The notes under the pieces: generated by a model
Databases searched by the model: none
What the model was told of the DNA's origin: nothing
What the model saw: the letters and a program-made list of their open reading frames with translations, nothing else
Part shown: in pieces, positions 46,835 to 55,554 of the stretch
Layout: each line of letters starts with the position of its first letter
Position numbering within the stretch: position 1 is the first letter of the stretch
Program-made: the position numbers and the translations under genes
DNA from: CAIWHR01 sp963786625
GTDB taxonomy: Bacteria > Pseudomonadota > Gammaproteobacteria > Burkholderiales > Casimicrobiaceae
Direction of reading: 5' to 3'
Assembly (NCBI GenBank): GCA_963786625.1
Contig: CAWAZS010000004.1
Location: 558,001-622,000 of the forward strand
DNA: 64,000 nucleotides

Positions 46835-46862
46835 GGAATAAACCGGGGGGCCGAACCGTCTT
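46835..46862 (+). promoter_or_regulatory. ECF-type promoter element for the DsrE/sox side
   Basis: GGAATAAACC (46835-46844), 12 bases, CGTCTT (46857-46862), about 60 bases before the DsrE-like gene. With its mirror copy it forms a 13-bp perfect inverted repeat (GGTTTATTCCATC / GATGGAATAAACC) 30 bases apart. Confidence 0.72.
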
Positions 46863-46923
46863 AGCAGCTGGCTCGCTGCAATGGGGTGCGGGCCGCGACA
46901 ATCTACCGCACCTGGGGGATACC

Positions 46924-47376
46924 GTGTTCGACCGCCGCATACGCGCCGCCATGGGCGCAGCTGCCCTGGCTGGAATGGCTCTGGCCTCGCTCGCCCCGGC
47001 TGCCGCGCAGACGGGGCTCGGCCAGGCGCCGGCCAGACAGAAGGTGATCTTCCACGTCGGTGACGCCGATCCGGCGAAGTGGACGGTCGCCTTCAACAAC
47101 GTGTTCAATGTCCGGAAGGATCTCGGGCCGGCGAATGTCGACATCGAGGTCGTCGCGATCAACGCGGGGATCGGGATGCTGAAGCTCGATTCCACCGAGA
47201 GCAGTCGCATCGCCGAAGCGATCAAGGCCGGCGTGAACGTCGTCGCCTGCGAGAATTCCATGCGCGGGCAGAAGGTGAGCCGCGAGGATCTGCTGCCCGG
47301 CATAGGCTATGTGCCGGCCGGTGTCGTCGAGCTGATGCAGCGCCAGCGCGAGGGTTACGCGTACATCCGGCCGTGA
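46924..47376 (+). CDS. Exported DsrE-family protein
   Basis: 150 residues. Signal peptide 1-29 (MGAAALAGMALASLAPAAAQ), then a DsrE-like fold: KVIFHVGDADPAKWTVAFNN, DIEVVAINAGIGML, Cys109 in VNVVACENSM, ending EGYAYIRP. It is related over its whole mature length to the periplasmic half of the anti-sigma protein encoded divergently. DsrE proteins carry or sense sulfur on a cysteine. First gene after the plus-strand ECF-type promoter, about 220 bases before soxY. GTG start; GGGGGA upstream. Confidence 0.85.
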   Translation: MFDRRIRAAMGAAALAGMALASLAPAAAQTGLGQAPARQKVIFHVGDADPAKWTVAFNNVFNVRKDLGPANVDIEVVAINAGIGMLKLDSTESSRIAEAIKAGVNVVACENSMRGQKVSREDLLPGIGYVPAGVVELMQRQREGYAYIRP

Positions 47377-47595
47377 TCCCGGTGTCCGGTGGCACGCGCA
47401 ACGCCGGCCCGTCGTGGACGGCGTCCAGGGGTGCGACCGCCGGGCGGGGTCGGCTGCGCGGGGACTTGTTCGAGGGGTGCGGGAGAGGCGCTCGCAGGGC
47501 GCCCGGGTGGGTATAAAATTCGAAATTTGAGCCGCCGAGCGGCGCATCGTCTTTGTCGTTGGGATTCATTGTCAGGACCTTTTGGAGGATCGCGA

Positions 47596-48069
47596 ATGAG
47601 CACCACGCGTAGGGAAGTGCTGAAGACGGGCGGCGGCATGACGCTGCTCGCGCTGCTCGGGGCAGCGGGCTGGCTGAAGCCGGAGGATGCGGCCGCGCAG
47701 GCCTGGAACAAGGGCGCGTTCGAAGCCAAGACGATGGACGACACGATGAAGGCGTTCGGCGGCGGGGCGCCGGCGCAGAGCAAGGACATCGCGTTCGTGT
47801 CGACGCCGGATATCGCCGAGAACGGCGCCGTCGTTCCGGTCGGCGTGACGAGCTCGATTCCGAAGACCGAGTCGATCGCGATTCTGATCGAGAAGAACCC
47901 GAACATGCTGGTGGCGAGCTTCGACATCCCGGCCGGCACGGATCCGACGATCAGCACGCGCGTCAAGATGGGCCAGAGCTCGAACGTCTACGCGCTGGTG
48001 AAGGCGGACGGCAAGTACTACGTCGCCTCCAAGGAAATCAAGGTGACGCTCGGCGGCTGCGGCGGCTAG
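47596..48069 (+). CDS. soxY: Thiosulfate oxidation carrier protein SoxY
   Basis: 157 residues. Twin-arginine signal (TTRREVLKTGGGMTLLALLG) for Tat export, mature immunoglobulin-like domain, and the sulfur-carrying C-terminal swinging arm GGCGG with Cys155. SoxY carries the thiosulfate-derived adduct between Sox enzymes in the periplasm. An ideal ribosome site GGAGGA lies before the ATG. A TATAAAAT stretch near 47513 upstream could be a second, internal promoter. First of the sox block. Confidence 0.95.
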   Translation: MSTTRREVLKTGGGMTLLALLGAAGWLKPEDAAAQAWNKGAFEAKTMDDTMKAFGGGAPAQSKDIAFVSTPDIAENGAVVPVGVTSSIPKTESIAILIEKNPNMLVASFDIPAGTDPTISTRVKMGQSSNVYALVKADGKYYVASKEIKVTLGGCGG

Positions 48070-48094
48070 AGTACAACGGACAAAGGAGTCTGAA

Positions 48095-48407
48095 ATGGCA
48101 GATCCGATGAAGATCCGGGCGAACGTCGTCGGCGATTCGACCGAGGTGAAGGTGCTGATGAGCCACGAGATGGAGACCGGCCAGCGGAAGGACGCCGCCG
48201 GCAAGGCAATCCCCGCGTGGTTCATCCAGAACGTGACCGCGACGCACAACGGCAAGACCGTGCTCAGCGCGCAGTGGGGTCCGGCGATTGCCAAGAATCC
48301 CTTCCTGTCCGTTCAAGTTCAAGGGCGGCGCGAAGGGCGACAAGGTCCAGATCACCTGGGTCGACAACAAGGGTGAGAAGCGGACCGACGAAGCGGTGAT
48401 CGGCTGA
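48095..48407 (+). CDS. soxZ: SoxZ, frameshifted near the 3' end
   Basis: 103 residues after removing one extra base at 48311: the expected PFLSFKFKGGAKGDKVQITW is read as PFLSVQVQGRRE without repair. Starts MADPMKIRANVVGDSTEVKV with SHEMETGQRKDAAGKAIPAWF, the SoxZ hallmark. It forms the SoxYZ heterodimer that exposes the SoxY arm. No signal peptide, so it is co-exported with SoxY through Tat. AAGGAG precedes the ATG. The break is probably a sequence error. Confidence 0.92.
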
Positions 48408-48542
48408 TCGTCGGACGTCGCTGCAGGTCCGTTGACGTTGGAGCAGCGGGGCGACGCCATGTCCCGCGAATTGGCCCGAGCGCGCGGTGACGCGCAAGCG
48501 GCCGGATAGGGGCGCCGTCGGGCGCCCGTTCAAGGAGGAGCA

Positions 48543-49361
48543 ATGATGCACTTCAAACCTCGCCGTGCGTTGCAGGGCGTCGTGCTCGGTCTCGCGCTGG
48601 GCGCGCCGCTCGTGCTCGGGCAGGGCAGCACGGTCGACGAGATCGCGAAGTACCGGGCGGCGCTGCAGGACGGCAATCCGGCCGAACTCTGGGAGTTGCG
48701 AGGCGCGGGTCTCTGGCGGCAGAAGCGCGGCCCGAAGAACGCCTCGCTCGAGCAATGCGACCTCGGTCTCGGCGCGGGCGTCGTCAAGGGCGCCTATGCG
48801 CAGCTCCCGAGATATTTCGCCGACGCCGACCGGGTGATGGACCTCGAGACCCGGATCGTCTGGTGCATGGTGACGCTGCAGGGTTACGCCGAGGCCGATG
48901 CCAAGAAGGGCCCGTTCGGCGGTCCGGACCGGAAGTCCGACATGGAGGCCTATGTCGCCTACGTGACGTCCGAGTCGCGCGGGATCAAGATGAACGTCTC
49001 GCTGCGGCACCCGAAGGAGGAGGAAGCCTATCGGGTCGGCGAGAAGATCTTCTACTTCCGCGGCGGTCCGCACGACTTCGCCTGCGCGACCTGCCACGCC
49101 GAGGACAACAAGCGGATCCGTCTGCAGGATCTGCCCAATCTCACGCACACGCTGGGGGCGCAGAAGGCGTACACGACCTGGCCGGCGTACCGTGTCTCCC
49201 AGGGCGAGCTCCGCTCGTTCCAATGGCGGCTCAACGACTGCTTCCGCCAGCAGCGTTTCCCGGAGCTCGTGTTCGCGTCGGACGGATCGATCGCGCTGAC
49301 CATGTTCCTTGCCTATAACGCGAACGGCGCCGCGTTCGATGCGCCCGCGATCAAGCGCTGA
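48543..49361 (+). CDS. soxA: Sulfur oxidation c-type cytochrome SoxA (single heme)
   Basis: 272 residues. Signal peptide about 1-26; one heme site CATCH (Cys181, Cys184, His185); Cys72 and Cys108 at the position of the lost first heme probably form a disulfide; the Cys ligand of the catalytic heme is Cys233 in RLNDCFRQQRFPEL. With SoxX it attaches thiosulfate to SoxY. AGGAGGA before the ATG. The monoheme form is one of the two known SoxA classes. Confidence 0.94.
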   Translation: MMHFKPRRALQGVVLGLALGAPLVLGQGSTVDEIAKYRAALQDGNPAELWELRGAGLWRQKRGPKNASLEQCDLGLGAGVVKGAYAQLPRYFADADRVMDLETRIVWCMVTLQGYAEADAKKGPFGGPDRKSDMEAYVAYVTSESRGIKMNVSLRHPKEEEAYRVGEKIFYFRGGPHDFACATCHAEDNKRIRLQDLPNLTHTLGAQKAYTTWPAYRVSQGELRSFQWRLNDCFRQQRFPELVFASDGSIALTMFLAYNANGAAFDAPAIKR

Positions 49362-49374
49362 CGGAGGCGACGCC

Positions 49375-50007
49375 ATGCAACGCAGACAGTTCACATTTGC
49401 GCTGGTCGCCGCAATCGGCGCCACGGCGATCCTCGTCGGCTGCGCGACCGCGCCGACCGATGCGGAGATCAACGCCAAGGCGGACGCGATGCTCAAGGCA
49501 TCGTTCGCCGCGCGGGGCCAGGCGAAGCTCGACCGCCTGGTGCAGGACGACACGCAGAAATCCTGCAGCGAGTACACCGGCAAGGCGCTGCCCAAGGACG
49601 TCGCCCAGCGGATCGAGAAGGCGAATCTGGCGTCGATCAAGTGGCCCGCCGACGGCAAGCTCATGGGCGACTGGAAGAGCGGCGAGAGGATCGCGCAGGC
49701 CGGCCAGGGCATGCAGTACTCCGACGATCCGACCAGGCCGTCCGGCGCCAACTGCTACGCGTGCCACCGGCTCTCGCCGCAGGAGCTGTCCTACGGCACC
49801 ATCGGCCCGAGTCTCTACCATTTCGGCAAGCTGCGGGGCTACACCGACGAGAACCGCAAGTACGCGTACGGCAAGATCTACAACGCGGAAGGCTACAGCG
49901 CGTGCACGAACATGCCGCGCTTCGGGCACAAGGGCATCCTGACCGAGCAGCAGATCAAGGACGTCGTCGCGCTGCTGATGGATCCGGAATCGCCGGTCAA
50001 CAAGTGA
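49375..50007 (+). CDS. soxX: Sulfur oxidation c-type cytochrome SoxX, putative lipoprotein
   Basis: 210 residues. Heme site CYACH (Cys127, Cys130, His131) with a methionine ligand in CTNMPRFGHKG. The N-terminus MQRRQFTFALVAAIGATAIL runs into VGC, a good lipobox with Cys23, so SoxX may be lipid-anchored rather than freely soluble. The extended N-terminal domain (about 30-120) fits the larger SoxX class. Starts 13 bases after soxA with GGAGG upstream. Confidence 0.93.
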   Translation: MQRRQFTFALVAAIGATAILVGCATAPTDAEINAKADAMLKASFAARGQAKLDRLVQDDTQKSCSEYTGKALPKDVAQRIEKANLASIKWPADGKLMGDWKSGERIAQAGQGMQYSDDPTRPSGANCYACHRLSPQELSYGTIGPSLYHFGKLRGYTDENRKYAYGKIYNAEGYSACTNMPRFGHKGILTEQQIKDVVALLMDPESPVNK

Positions 50008-50034
50008 GCTCGCGGACGCCTTGATCGAGCCCCG

Positions 50035-50526
50035 GTGAACCGCCGCGATTCGCTCCGGATGCTCGCTGCCGCGATCGCCGCGGCGGCGCTGGATCCGGCG
50101 CTCGCGGCGGCCGTCGGCGATCGCGTCGAGTGGCGCGACGTCACGCTGCTCGACGGCCGCCTGCTGCCCGCCTCCGCGCTCGCGGGACGCGTCGTGGTGG
50201 TCGAGATCTGGGCGTCGTGGTGCCCGTTCTGCAAGCGGCAGAACCCGGTGCTGCAGCAGGTCTACGACGCGCACGGCGGGCGCGGCCTCGAGTTCCTGAC
50301 GTTCTCCATCGACCGCGAGCCCGCCAAGGCCCGCGCCTACATGGCGGAGAACAAGTACACGTTTCCGGCGGCGATGGCCACCGCGCAGAGCGAGAAGTGG
50401 TTCGGCCCGCGCGAGGGGCTGCCGGAACTGTATGTCGTGGACCGTGACGGGCGCATCGCGTTCAAGGAGGCGAAGGAGATGTTCCCCGAAGACCTGCACG
50501 CGCTCGTCCGCTTTGCCCGCCCCTGA
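50035..50526 (+). CDS. Periplasmic TlpA/SoxW-like thioredoxin
   Basis: 163 residues, GTG start. Tat-like signal (MNRRDSLRMLAAAIAAAAL), then a thioredoxin fold with CxxC in IWASWCPFCKRQNP (Cys63, Cys66) and LPELYVVDRDG (cis-Pro loop nearby). It likely keeps SoxY or the cytochromes reduced, as SoxW/SoxS do. Lies between soxX and soxB with 27- and 25-base gaps. Confidence 0.9.
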   Translation: MNRRDSLRMLAAAIAAAALDPALAAAVGDRVEWRDVTLLDGRLLPASALAGRVVVVEIWASWCPFCKRQNPVLQQVYDAHGGRGLEFLTFSIDREPAKARAYMAENKYTFPAAMATAQSEKWFGPREGLPELYVVDRDGRIAFKEAKEMFPEDLHALVRFARP

Positions 50527-50551
50527 TCCGCCACCCAAGCCAGCCGAGATC

Positions 50552-52274
50552 ATGAACCGCCGCGAATTCCTCAACGTGCTCGCCGCCGCTGCCGCCGCGG
50601 GCTTTCCGCTTGCGTCGCGCGACGCGCTCGCGCAGGGCGGCGCGGCCGCCGCGATGTACGACGTCGCCCCGTTCGGCAACGTGAGTCTGCTGCACTTCAC
50701 CGATTGCCACGCGCAGCTGCTGCCGATCTACTTTCGCGAGCCGAACGTCAATCTGGGAGTCGGCAACTTCGCGGGCAAGCCGCCGCACCTGGTCGGCGAG
50801 GCGCTGCTCAGGCACTTCGGCATCCGGCCCGGAACGATCGACGCGCACGCGTTCACGTATCTCGATTTCGCGGCCGCGGCGAGGACCTACGGCAAGGTCG
50901 GCGGCTTCGCGCATCTCGCCACGCTGGTCAAGCGCCTGAAGGCTTCGCGGCCGCAGGCGCTGCTGGTCGACGGGGGCGACACGTGGCAAGGGTCGGCCAC
51001 CGCGCTGTGGTCGAAGGGCCAGGACATGATCGACGCGTGCAAGCTGCTGGGCGTCGAGGTCATGACCGGCCACTGGGAATTCACGCTCGGCGCCGACCGC
51101 GTGAAGCAGGTCGTCGACCGCGACTTCGCCGGCAAGGTCGACTTCGTCGCGCAGAACGTCAAGACCGCCGACTTCGGAGACCCGGTGTTTCCGCCCTACA
51201 CGATCCGGCCCGTCAATGGCGTCCCGGTCGCGATCGTCGGGCAGGCGTTCCCGTACACGCCGATCGCGAATCCGCGCTACTTCGTCGCCGAGTGGACATT
51301 CGGGATCCAGGACGAGAACCTGCAGAAGGTCGTCGACGAGGCGCGCGGCAAGGGCGCGCAGGCCGTCGTGCTGCTCTCGCACAACGGAATGGACGTCGAC
51401 CTGAAGCTCGCCTCGCGCGTGCGCGGCATCGACGCGATCCTGGGCGGCCACACGCACGACGGCGTGCCGGCGCCGACGCTCGTCGCCAACGGCGGCGGCC
51501 GCACGCTCGTCACCAACGCCGGCAGCAACGGCAAGTTCCTCGGCGTGCTCGACCTCGACGTCAAGGGCGGCAAGGTCGCCGATTTCCGCTACAAGCTGCT
51601 GCCGGTGTTCTCCGACCTGCTGCCCGCGGATCCGGCGATGGGCGCGCTGATCGACAAGGTGCGCTCGCCGTACAAGGCGAAGCTCGAGGAGAAGCTCGCG
51701 GTCACCGAGGGGCTCCTCTACCGGCGCGGCAGCTTCAACGGGACGTTCGACCAGCTGCTGCTCGACGGCCTGATGGCGGAGAAGAACGCCGAGATCGCTT
51801 TCTCGCCGGGGTTCCGCTGGGGCACGTCGCTGCTGCCGGGGCAGCCGATCACCTTCGAGCACCTGATGGACCAGACCGCGATCACCTACCCCTACGTCAC
51901 GGTCAACGAGCTCTCCGGCGAGACGATCAAGACGATCCTCGAGGACGTCGCGGACAACCTGTTCAATCCGGATCCGTACTACCAGCAGGGTGGCGACATG
52001 GTGCGCGTCGGCGGATTGCAGTACGCGATCGATCCGCGCGCGCAGATGGGCGAGCCGCATTTCGGGCATGACGCTTTCCGGCAAGCCGCTCGACGCGACG
52101 AAGAGATACAGGGTCGCCGGCTGGGCGCCGGTGTCCGAAGAGGCGAAGGCCGCGGGTGGCGAGCCGATATGGGACCTGATCGCCCGTTACCTGCGCGCGC
52201 AGAAGACCATCGCGCCGCGCGCGCTCAACCTGCCGCGGATCGAAGGCGTGGCGGGCAACCCGGGCATGGCTTGA
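50552..52274 (+). CDS. soxB: Thiosulfohydrolase SoxB, frameshifted near the 3' end
   Basis: Dimanganese 5'-nucleotidase-family enzyme that hydrolyses sulfate from SoxY-bound thiosulfonate. Tat signal MNRREFLNVLAAAAAAG; metal motifs HFTDCHAQLLP, DGGDTWQGSATALW, TGHWEFTLG and ILGGHTHDGVP. After ARAQMGE one extra C at about 52055 breaks the frame; repaired, it continues RISGMTLSGKPLDATKRY to PRIEGVAGNPGMA and the stop at 52274 (573 residues). Uncorrected, the frame would run on into the next gene. No soxCD follows. Confidence 0.93.
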
Positions 52275-52300
52275 ACGGCACGAAAACGGCGGGAGCATTC

Positions 52301-52810
52301 ATGCGCGCGAGGAACTGGATTCTGACCGCGGTAACGATCGTTGCACTGGGTGGGGCTGCGCCCGCATCGGCGCAGAAGATGCTGGCGAATTACATGACGC
52401 TGACGACGGCCGCCGCACAGCAGGCGGCACAGGCTGCGCTGGCGCGATGCCAGAAGGATGGCTATACGGTCGCCGTGGCGGTCGTCGACCGGGGAGGGCA
52501 GCCGCTGGCCGTGTTGCGCGATAACCTCGCTGGTCCGCACACGACGCAGACCGCCGTGAACAAGGCCGCGACTGCCGTCAGCTTTCGCACCGATACGACC
52601 GAGATCGCCGCGGTCACGCAGGCTGGCAAGCCGCAGAGCGGCATCCGTCAACTGCCCAACGTGATCGCCGTCGGCGGCGGTCTCATGATCCGCGCCAAGG
52701 GCTCGCTCGTCGGTGGCATCGGGGTCTCCGGCGCGCCGGTCGGCGACATCGACGACGTGTGCGCGAAGGCGGGGATCGCGGCGATCAACGACGCGATCGA
52801 GCTCGAGTAG
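52301..52810 (+). CDS. Exported HbpS/GlcG-family (DUF336) protein
   Basis: 169 residues. Signal peptide about 1-24 (ILTAVTIVALGGAAPASAQ), then the family blocks YTVAVAVVDRGGQPLAVLRD, AVNKAATAVSF, and GGGLMIRAKGSLVGGIGVSG. HbpS-like proteins bind heme or act as redox sensors with two-component systems. At the end of a sox operon it may support the cytochromes, but this is inference. 26 bases after soxB. Confidence 0.88.
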   Translation: MRARNWILTAVTIVALGGAAPASAQKMLANYMTLTTAAAQQAAQAALARCQKDGYTVAVAVVDRGGQPLAVLRDNLAGPHTTQTAVNKAATAVSFRTDTTEIAAVTQAGKPQSGIRQLPNVIAVGGGLMIRAKGSLVGGIGVSGAPVGDIDDVCAKAGIAAINDAIELE

Positions 52811-52873
52811 GTCCGGGGAGCCGACGGGGCTGGAACGATGCGAAAGCAGGTCCACCCCGATCTCGAGCGCAGG

Positions 52874-54076
52874 TCACTTCACGGTCACTCGGGCGAATTT
52901 GCGCTTGCCCGCCTGCACGACGACCGTGGTTCCCGCGGGAACCGTCAGCCCCCGATCCGTCACCCGTTCGCCGTCGAGCTTGAGGCCACCCTGCTCGATC
53001 AAGCGGTAGACGTCGGACGTCGAAAGCGATACGCCGGATTGCTTCCCCAGCTGTCCGATGCCGATGCCGGCGCCGCCAGTGTCCAGCGTCACCTCGGCAA
53101 TGTCCTCCGGCAGCGCGCCCTGCCGGAACCGCGCCTCGAATTCCGCGAGCGCGTGTTCCGCGGCGGCCTGCGAGTGGAAGCGCGCGACGATCTCCTGCGC
53201 GAGCGCGACCTTCGCATCGCGCGGGTTGCGGCCCTCGGCGCACTCGCGCTTCAGGCGCGCGATCTCGTCGGCCGGACGGAACGAGAGCAGCGTGTAGTAC
53301 CGCCACATCAGCTCGTCCGAGATCGACATCAGCTTGCCGAAGATGTCGTTCGGCGCTTCGGTGATGCCGACGTAGTTGTCGAGCGACTTCGACATCTTGT
53401 TGACGCCGTCCAGCCCCTCGAGCAGCGGCAGCGTCAGGATGCACTGCGGCTCCTGCCCGTAATGCCGCTGCAGCTCCCGGCCGACCAGCAGGTTGAACTT
53501 CTGATCGGTCCCGCCGAGCTCCACGTCGGCGTGCAGCGCCACCGAGTCGTAGCCCTGCGCCAGGGGATAGAGGAACTCGTGGATCGCGATCGGCTGGCCG
53601 GTCTGGTAGCGCTTGCCGAAGTCGTCGCGCTCGAGCATGCGCGCGACCGTGTATTTGGCCGCGAGCTTGATCATCCCGTCGGCGCCCAGCGGCAGGAGCC
53701 AGGTCGAGTTGAACGCAACCTCCGTCCGTTCGCGATCCAGGATCAGGAACGCCTGGTCGGTGTAGGTCTTCGCGTTGGCCTCGATCTCCTCGCGGGAAAG
53801 CGCGGGGCGGGTCACGTTGCGTCCGGTCGGGTCGCCGATCATCCCGGTGAAATCGCCGATCACGAAGACGATGTGATGGCCGAGATCCTGCAGCTGCCTC
53901 AGCTTGTTGAACTGCACCGTGTGACCGAGGTGCAGGTCCGGACGGGTGGGATCGAAGCCCTCCTTGATCCGCAGCGGCTTGCCGCGGGCCAGCTTGGCGG
54001 CGAGCTCGCTCTCGACCAGCAGTTCGTCGGCGCCGCGGCGGAAGACCGCGAGCTGGTGTTCGATGTCGACGGCCAT
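52874..54076 (-). CDS. tyrS: Tyrosyl-tRNA synthetase
   Basis: 400 residues, class I synthetase. HIGH-type motif in RPDLHLGHTVQFNKLRQL, DFTGMIGDPTGRN, GGTDQKFNLLVGRELQ, KMSKS in GVNKMSKSLDNYVGI, and a C-terminal S4 RNA-binding domain (SDVYRLIEQGGLKLDGERVT). Long-insert TyrRZ-like bacterial type. Divergent from the M23 peptidase gene, a classic betaproteobacterial arrangement with anmK. The Sox cluster converges on its 3' end. Confidence 0.96.
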   Translation of the reverse strand: MAVDIEHQLAVFRRGADELLVESELAAKLARGKPLRIKEGFDPTRPDLHLGHTVQFNKLRQLQDLGHHIVFVIGDFTGMIGDPTGRNVTRPALSREEIEANAKTYTDQAFLILDRERTEVAFNSTWLLPLGADGMIKLAAKYTVARMLERDDFGKRYQTGQPIAIHEFLYPLAQGYDSVALHADVELGGTDQKFNLLVGRELQRHYGQEPQCILTLPLLEGLDGVNKMSKSLDNYVGITEAPNDIFGKLMSISDELMWRYYTLLSFRPADEIARLKRECAEGRNPRDAKVALAQEIVARFHSQAAAEHALAEFEARFRQGALPEDIAEVTLDTGGAGIGIGQLGKQSGVSLSTSDVYRLIEQGGLKLDGERVTDRGLTVPAGTTVVVQAGKRKFARVTVK

Positions 54077-54165
54077 GGTTGCGGCGGGACTTTCGTGGTG
54101 GCTGGGCTATGGGCGGCGGGGCACCGCCCCGGCCGACCGTCGGGGGGCATGCCACGGCCGGCATT

Positions 54166-54174
54166 TGCTAGAAT
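54166..54174 (+). promoter_or_regulatory. Extended -10 promoter for the M23 peptidase-anmK pair
   Basis: TGCTAGAAT fits an extended -10 element (TGn then TAGAAT at 54169-54174), 27 bases before the ATG at 54202. No strong -35 was seen. Confidence 0.5.
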
Positions 54175-54201
54175 CCCGGCCTTAGCCATCCGCCTTCGGC
54201 A

Positions 54202-55545
54202 ATGACCGCCCGAAAAATCATGATTTTAGCGCAAAGCCCGCGCGCTGCCTCCGCGCGGCTCGTCCGCGCTCCGACAGCCGGGCAGTGGGTCGCGGTGGCG
54301 CTCTTCGGGCTGTCCGGGGTCGCGGCGTTCGGGTTGGCGCCCGGCACGACGCTGGAAACCACGCCCACGCAGCTGATTCGGCTCGAACTCGCGCAGCCCG
54401 TGGTGTCGGTCCTCGACGCCGATGCCGGCGCGGCCGGCTATTGGCGCGAGGAGCGGATCCGCCGCGGCGACACGATCGGCAGCGTGCTTGCCCGGCTGGG
54501 CGTCGACGATCCCGCGGCGCTGGAATTTCTGCGCACCGACGCATCGGCGCGGGCCGTCTACCAGCTGCGCCCGGGCAAGCCGCTCACCGTCGAGACCGAC
54601 GGCGACGGCCGGCTGCTCACGATGCACTTCCTGACCGGCAGCGGCGAGCGGCTGTCGATCGCCCGCGACGGCGAGCGCCTGGTCGCGACGACTGCGGCTG
54701 CGCCGACGGAACTTCGCTGGCGGATGGCCGCCGGCGAGATCCGCTCGTCGCTGTTCGGCGCGGCCGACGCCGCGGGCCTGCCCGACGCCGTCACCCTGCA
54801 GATCGCCGATGTCTTCTCGGCCGACATCGATTTCTATCACGACATACAGCGCGGCGACCGCTTCGCCGTCGTCTACGAGATGCGCTACGTCGACGGCGAG
54901 CCGGTCGGCGCGGGCCGCATCGTCGCCGTCGAATTCGAGAACCGGGGCAAGACCTTCCGTGCGTTCCTCTGGCGCGGGGAGGACGGCAGCGAGAATTACT
55001 ATGCCGAGGATGGCGCCCCGATGCGCAAGGCGTTCCTGCGCACGCCGATGGAGTTCTCGCGCGTGACATCCGGTTTCTCGAGCGCGCGCTTCCATCCGAT
55101 CCTGCAATCGTGGCGCGCGCACAAGGGCGTCGACTACGCGGCGCCGACCGGCACGCCGGTGCGCGCGACCGGCGACGGCAAGGTCGTGTTTGCCGGAAAG
55201 CAGGGCGGGTACGGCAACGTGATCGAGTTGCGGCACCATGGCGCGTTCTCCACGCTCTACGCGCATCTGTCGCGGTTCGCGCCGCAGGTGCGCTCGGGCG
55301 CCCGCGTGACGCAGGGCGAGGTGATCGGGTACGTCGGACAGACCGGCTGGGCGACCGGACCCCATCTGCACTACGAGTTCAAGGTCGGCGGTGATCAGCG
55401 CAATCCGCTCACCGTCGCGCTGCCGTCCGGCGAGCCGCTCGCGGCGCCGCAGCGCGCCGCATTCGCCGAGCGCGTCGTGCCGGCCGGCGCACAGCTCGCT
55501 CTCGCACGGCAGCTTTCGGGCGCGCTGGTCGCATTCGGTGACTGA
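54202..55545 (+). CDS. M23-family murein endopeptidase (LysM/OapA-like plus peptidase)
   Basis: 447 residues. One hydrophobic span near 29-48 anchors it to the inner membrane; then a LysM/OapA-like segment (RIRRGDTIGSVLARLGV) and a second domain; the zinc peptidase is at about 285-395 with HKGVDYAAPTGTPVRAT, LYAHLSRFA and GPHLHYEFKVGG supplying His/Asp ligands. It cleaves peptidoglycan cross-links, as MepM does. Followed 9 bases later by anmK, which recycles anhydro-muropeptides, so a cell-wall turnover operon. Confidence 0.92.
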   Translation: MTARKIMILAQSPRAASARLVRAPTAGQWVAVALFGLSGVAAFGLAPGTTLETTPTQLIRLELAQPVVSVLDADAGAAGYWREERIRRGDTIGSVLARLGVDDPAALEFLRTDASARAVYQLRPGKPLTVETDGDGRLLTMHFLTGSGERLSIARDGERLVATTAAAPTELRWRMAAGEIRSSLFGAADAAGLPDAVTLQIADVFSADIDFYHDIQRGDRFAVVYEMRYVDGEPVGAGRIVAVEFENRGKTFRAFLWRGEDGSENYYAEDGAPMRKAFLRTPMEFSRVTSGFSSARFHPILQSWRAHKGVDYAAPTGTPVRATGDGKVVFAGKQGGYGNVIELRHHGAFSTLYAHLSRFAPQVRSGARVTQGEVIGYVGQTGWATGPHLHYEFKVGGDQRNPLTVALPSGEPLAAPQRAAFAERVVPAGAQLALARQLSGALVAFGD

Positions 55546-55554
55546 CCCGGCGGC

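Noticed and set aside
50552..52810. Apparent SoxB-HbpS/GlcG fusion protein in one frame
   Set aside because: After a single extra base near 52055 the SoxB frame slips into the frame of the next gene. Removing it restores the SoxB C-terminus with its own stop at 52274, and the HbpS-like gene has its own start and signal peptide.
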